DNA from: REEB95 sp035632395
GTDB lineage: Bacteria; Pseudomonadota; Alphaproteobacteria; ATCC43930; CGMCC-115725
NCBI GenBank assembly: GCA_035632395.1
Contig: DASQGX010000005.1
Coordinates: 1-24,970 of the forward strand
Direction of reading: 5' to 3'
DNA length: 24,970 nt
Numbering within the stretch: position 1 is the first letter of the stretch; each line of letters opens with the position of its first letter. The notes beneath the pieces are model-generated. The model saw only the letters and a program-made list of their open reading frames with translations. It was not told where the DNA came from and searched no databases. The position numbers and the translations under genes were made by a program. This document shows, one piece after another, positions 24,039-24,970 of the stretch.

Positions 24039-24233
24039 GTGCCGCGGACCAAGTTGCTTCAAGCCCTGTCGCTCGTTCCATGGGCCTATGCCCTGCTCTG
24101 GTATCTCGCGACTTCGATGGCCGGGCCGCCGGTTTCCACATGGGCGAACTGGGGTTGGCTCGCGGTTTTGGCATTCGAAGTGTGGGCGTTTCTTCGCGTC
24201 AGGAAGCAGGAGCGCGATCAGCCACCGCCCTGA
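24039..24233 (+). CDS. Small membrane protein, 64 residues, unknown
   Basis: A short protein with two hydrophobic, Trp-rich segments (about residues 6-29 and 36-53) followed by a positively charged tail RVRKQERDQ, consistent with a two-helix inner-membrane protein with both ends inside. I do not recognise a family. It starts at a GTG with a G-rich stretch before it as the only ribosome-binding candidate. It is flanked on both sides by palindromic repeats. The hydrophobic pattern and low-shadow composition favour a real gene, but short length leaves doubt. Confidence 0.5.
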   Translation: MPRTKLLQALSLVPWAYALLWYLATSMAGPPVSTWANWGWLAVLAFEVWAFLRVRKQERDQPPP

Positions 24234-24264
24234 TCCCGGTGTCTCCGCGGTGGCTTTTTCCTAT

Positions 24265-24338
24265 CGTCATGCCCGGACTTGTTCCGGGCATCCATGTCTT
24301 GAAAACCTGGATGGCCTGGTCTTCGCCCGGCCATGACG
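24265..24338. repeat. REP-like palindromic repeat, type B, copy 2
   Basis: A 74-base element with the same outer ends CGTCATG and CATGACG as at 22558-22634 and an identical left hairpin (ATGCCCGGA/TCCGGGCAT). The right hairpin has drifted (GGCCTGG against CCCGGCC). It lies between the small membrane protein and the promoter of the PHA-related gene. Confidence 0.85.
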
Positions 24339-24367
24339 GCACGGAAACAGCCGCCGCCCGCTTCGTC

Positions 24368-24398
24368 TTGCGAAGCCCACCGAAACATCGCGTATAAT
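24368..24398 (+). promoter_or_regulatory. Probable promoter with consensus -10 box
   Basis: TATAAT (24393-24398) is a perfect -10 hexamer in very GC-rich DNA. TTGCGA (24368-24373) is a possible -35 at a long 19-base gap. Only eight bases separate the -10 from the ATG at 24407, so the transcript would start at about 24405, giving an almost leaderless mRNA. Confidence 0.6.
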
Positions 24399-24406
24399 CC
24401 CGCCCC

Positions 24407-24808
24407 ATGGGGGAACCGCCCGATCTCGCCGCGCTCGCCCGCCGCTATGTCGAGCTGTGGCAGGATCAGTTGACGGCGATGGCGGCCGATCCCGCCTTCT
24501 CCCAGGGCATGGCGGCGTTGCTCGCCGGCCTGTCGCCGCTCTGGCCGCAACCCGGCCAATGGCCCGCCACGCCGGAGGGAGCGCAACGCGCCGCTAATGA
24601 ATTCGCCCGCACCTTCCAATCGGCCGCCGCCGCGGCAGGGTCCGCGTCCGCTGGCGCTGCATCTCGCCAACGCCAGCCTGACCTGGCTGTCCTCGCAGGC
24701 CGCCTTGCCGCTCTGGAAGACCGGCTCGCTGCCCTGGAGTCCAAGTCTGGCAATCGAGGCAAACGCGCTCGCGCAAAGCCTCAAGGGCCTCGACGGCGCC
24801 GCCGCTGA
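24407..24808 (+). CDS. Small coiled-coil protein upstream of PHA synthase-like gene
   Basis: A 133-residue protein, loosely reminiscent of PhaE-type partner proteins of PHA synthase or of small phasin-like proteins. It has a helical N-terminus (PDLAALARRYVELWQDQLTA, residues 5-24), an Ala-rich linker near 70-92, a leucine-heptad coiled coil (LAVLAGRLAALEDRLAALES, about 94-113) and a strongly basic Lys/Arg tail ending in five Arg. Such an order would suit a scaffold that self-associates and binds the granule or nucleic acid. The ATG at 24407 directly follows a consensus -10 box. The last 212 bases overlap the next gene in another frame, and both frames look selected. Assignment as a PHA accessory protein rests on position and architecture only. 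Confidence 0.65.
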   Translation: MGEPPDLAALARRYVELWQDQLTAMAADPAFSQGMAALLAGLSPLWPQPGQWPATPEGAQRAANEFARTFQSAAAAAGSASAGAASRQRQPDLAVLAGRLAALEDRLAALESKSGNRGKRARAKPQGPRRRRR

Positions 24809-24970
24809 TTTTCCTGCGGCACTCGAGCGCGAGCTGCGCCGCCGCGCCGACCTGTTCCTGACCGGGATCGACCGCTACCGCCACCATCCCTATCGCCGCG
24901 CGCTGCCCGACATGCCGCTCTTGTGGCAGGAAGGCACCACGCGCCTGTTGGATTATTCGCCCGCCGGCGG
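24597..24970 (+). CDS. PHA synthase-like alpha/beta protein, 5' part only
   Basis: The first 124 codons of a gene running off the right end. The residues match the N-terminal region of PhaC-like alpha/beta-fold proteins: LTWLSSQAALPLWKTGSLPW (residues 28-47), SLAIEANALAQSLKGLDG, then the strongly conserved-looking FLTGIDRYRHHPYRR and LWQEGTTRLLDY just before the hydrolase fold. The catalytic Cys region lies outside the window, so PHA synthase activity cannot be confirmed. The ATG at 24597 lies in TAATG; GGAGGGA is 16 bases before it, rather far. The first 71 codons are read from DNA that also encodes the upstream coiled-coil protein in another frame. PhaR upstream supports a role in PHA metabolism. 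Confidence 0.78.
   Translation, partial: MNSPAPSNRPPPRQGPRPLALHLANASLTWLSSQAALPLWKTGSLPWSPSLAIEANALAQSLKGLDGAAADFPAALERELRRRADLFLTGIDRYRHHPYRRALPDMPLLWQEGTTRLLDYSPAG

Noticed and set aside
22443..24406. Palindromic repeats considered as a CRISPR array
   Set aside because: The copies are far apart at irregular distances, differ in length and have no spacer pattern; no cas gene is present.

Overview
The window is high-GC chromosomal DNA, most likely from an alphaproteobacterium. Signs of this are a Coq7-type ubiquinone hydroxylase, a GlsB/YeaQ-like stress protein, a PAS_5-type PAS protein, a MucR/Ros-like N-terminal domain, a PhaR repressor and dispersed REP-like palindromes typical of that class. 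The exact order (Rhizobiales or Rhodospirillales) cannot be settled from the sequence. No transposase, integrase, phage gene, rRNA or CRISPR array was seen. One tRNA is present.

Bases 1-6162 (+ strand) hold a catabolic block: the 3' end of an SDR dehydrogenase, an EntE-like aryl/acyl adenylating enzyme overlapping it by one base, a metal-dependent amidohydrolase, a cold-shock protein on the opposite strand, a GMC flavin oxidoreductase and a methylenetetrahydrofolate reductase-family protein. Bases 6185-8819 (- strand) form a compact operon, DedA - DsbB - Coq7 - FAH-family hydrolase, with a 4-base DsbB/Coq7 overlap. tRNA-Leu(CAA) with its own promoter and a small GlsB-like membrane protein follow. 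A full-length PEP carboxylase then lies on the - strand.

Bases 12122-16561 are the least ordinary part: an MHS-type MFS transporter, a 287-residue protein of unknown function (possibly acyltransferase-like), a PAS_5 protein and, divergent from it, an HTH protein with an unrecognised C-terminal domain. A Rieske oxygenase alpha subunit and an atypical SDR (Tyr to Phe in the active site) follow on the - strand, then a protein that looks like a MucR N-terminal domain joined to a degenerate cold-shock domain, then a + strand alpha/beta hydrolase.

Bases 20724-24970 carry a PAS-GGDEF-EAL protein whose cyclase domain looks dead while its phosphodiesterase domain looks intact, then polyhydroxyalkanoate (PHA) genes: phaR on the - strand, two small unknown proteins, a small coiled-coil protein and the 5' end of a PHA-synthase-like alpha/beta protein. 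The last two overlap out of frame by 212 bases, and the first of them seems to be transcribed from a consensus -10 box only a few bases before its ATG. The intergenic DNA here contains several copies of two palindromic repeat families.

The strongest candidates for something undescribed are the PHA-associated dual-coding overlap, the MucR-cold-shock fusion, and the unknown-function / PAS_5 / HTH cluster.
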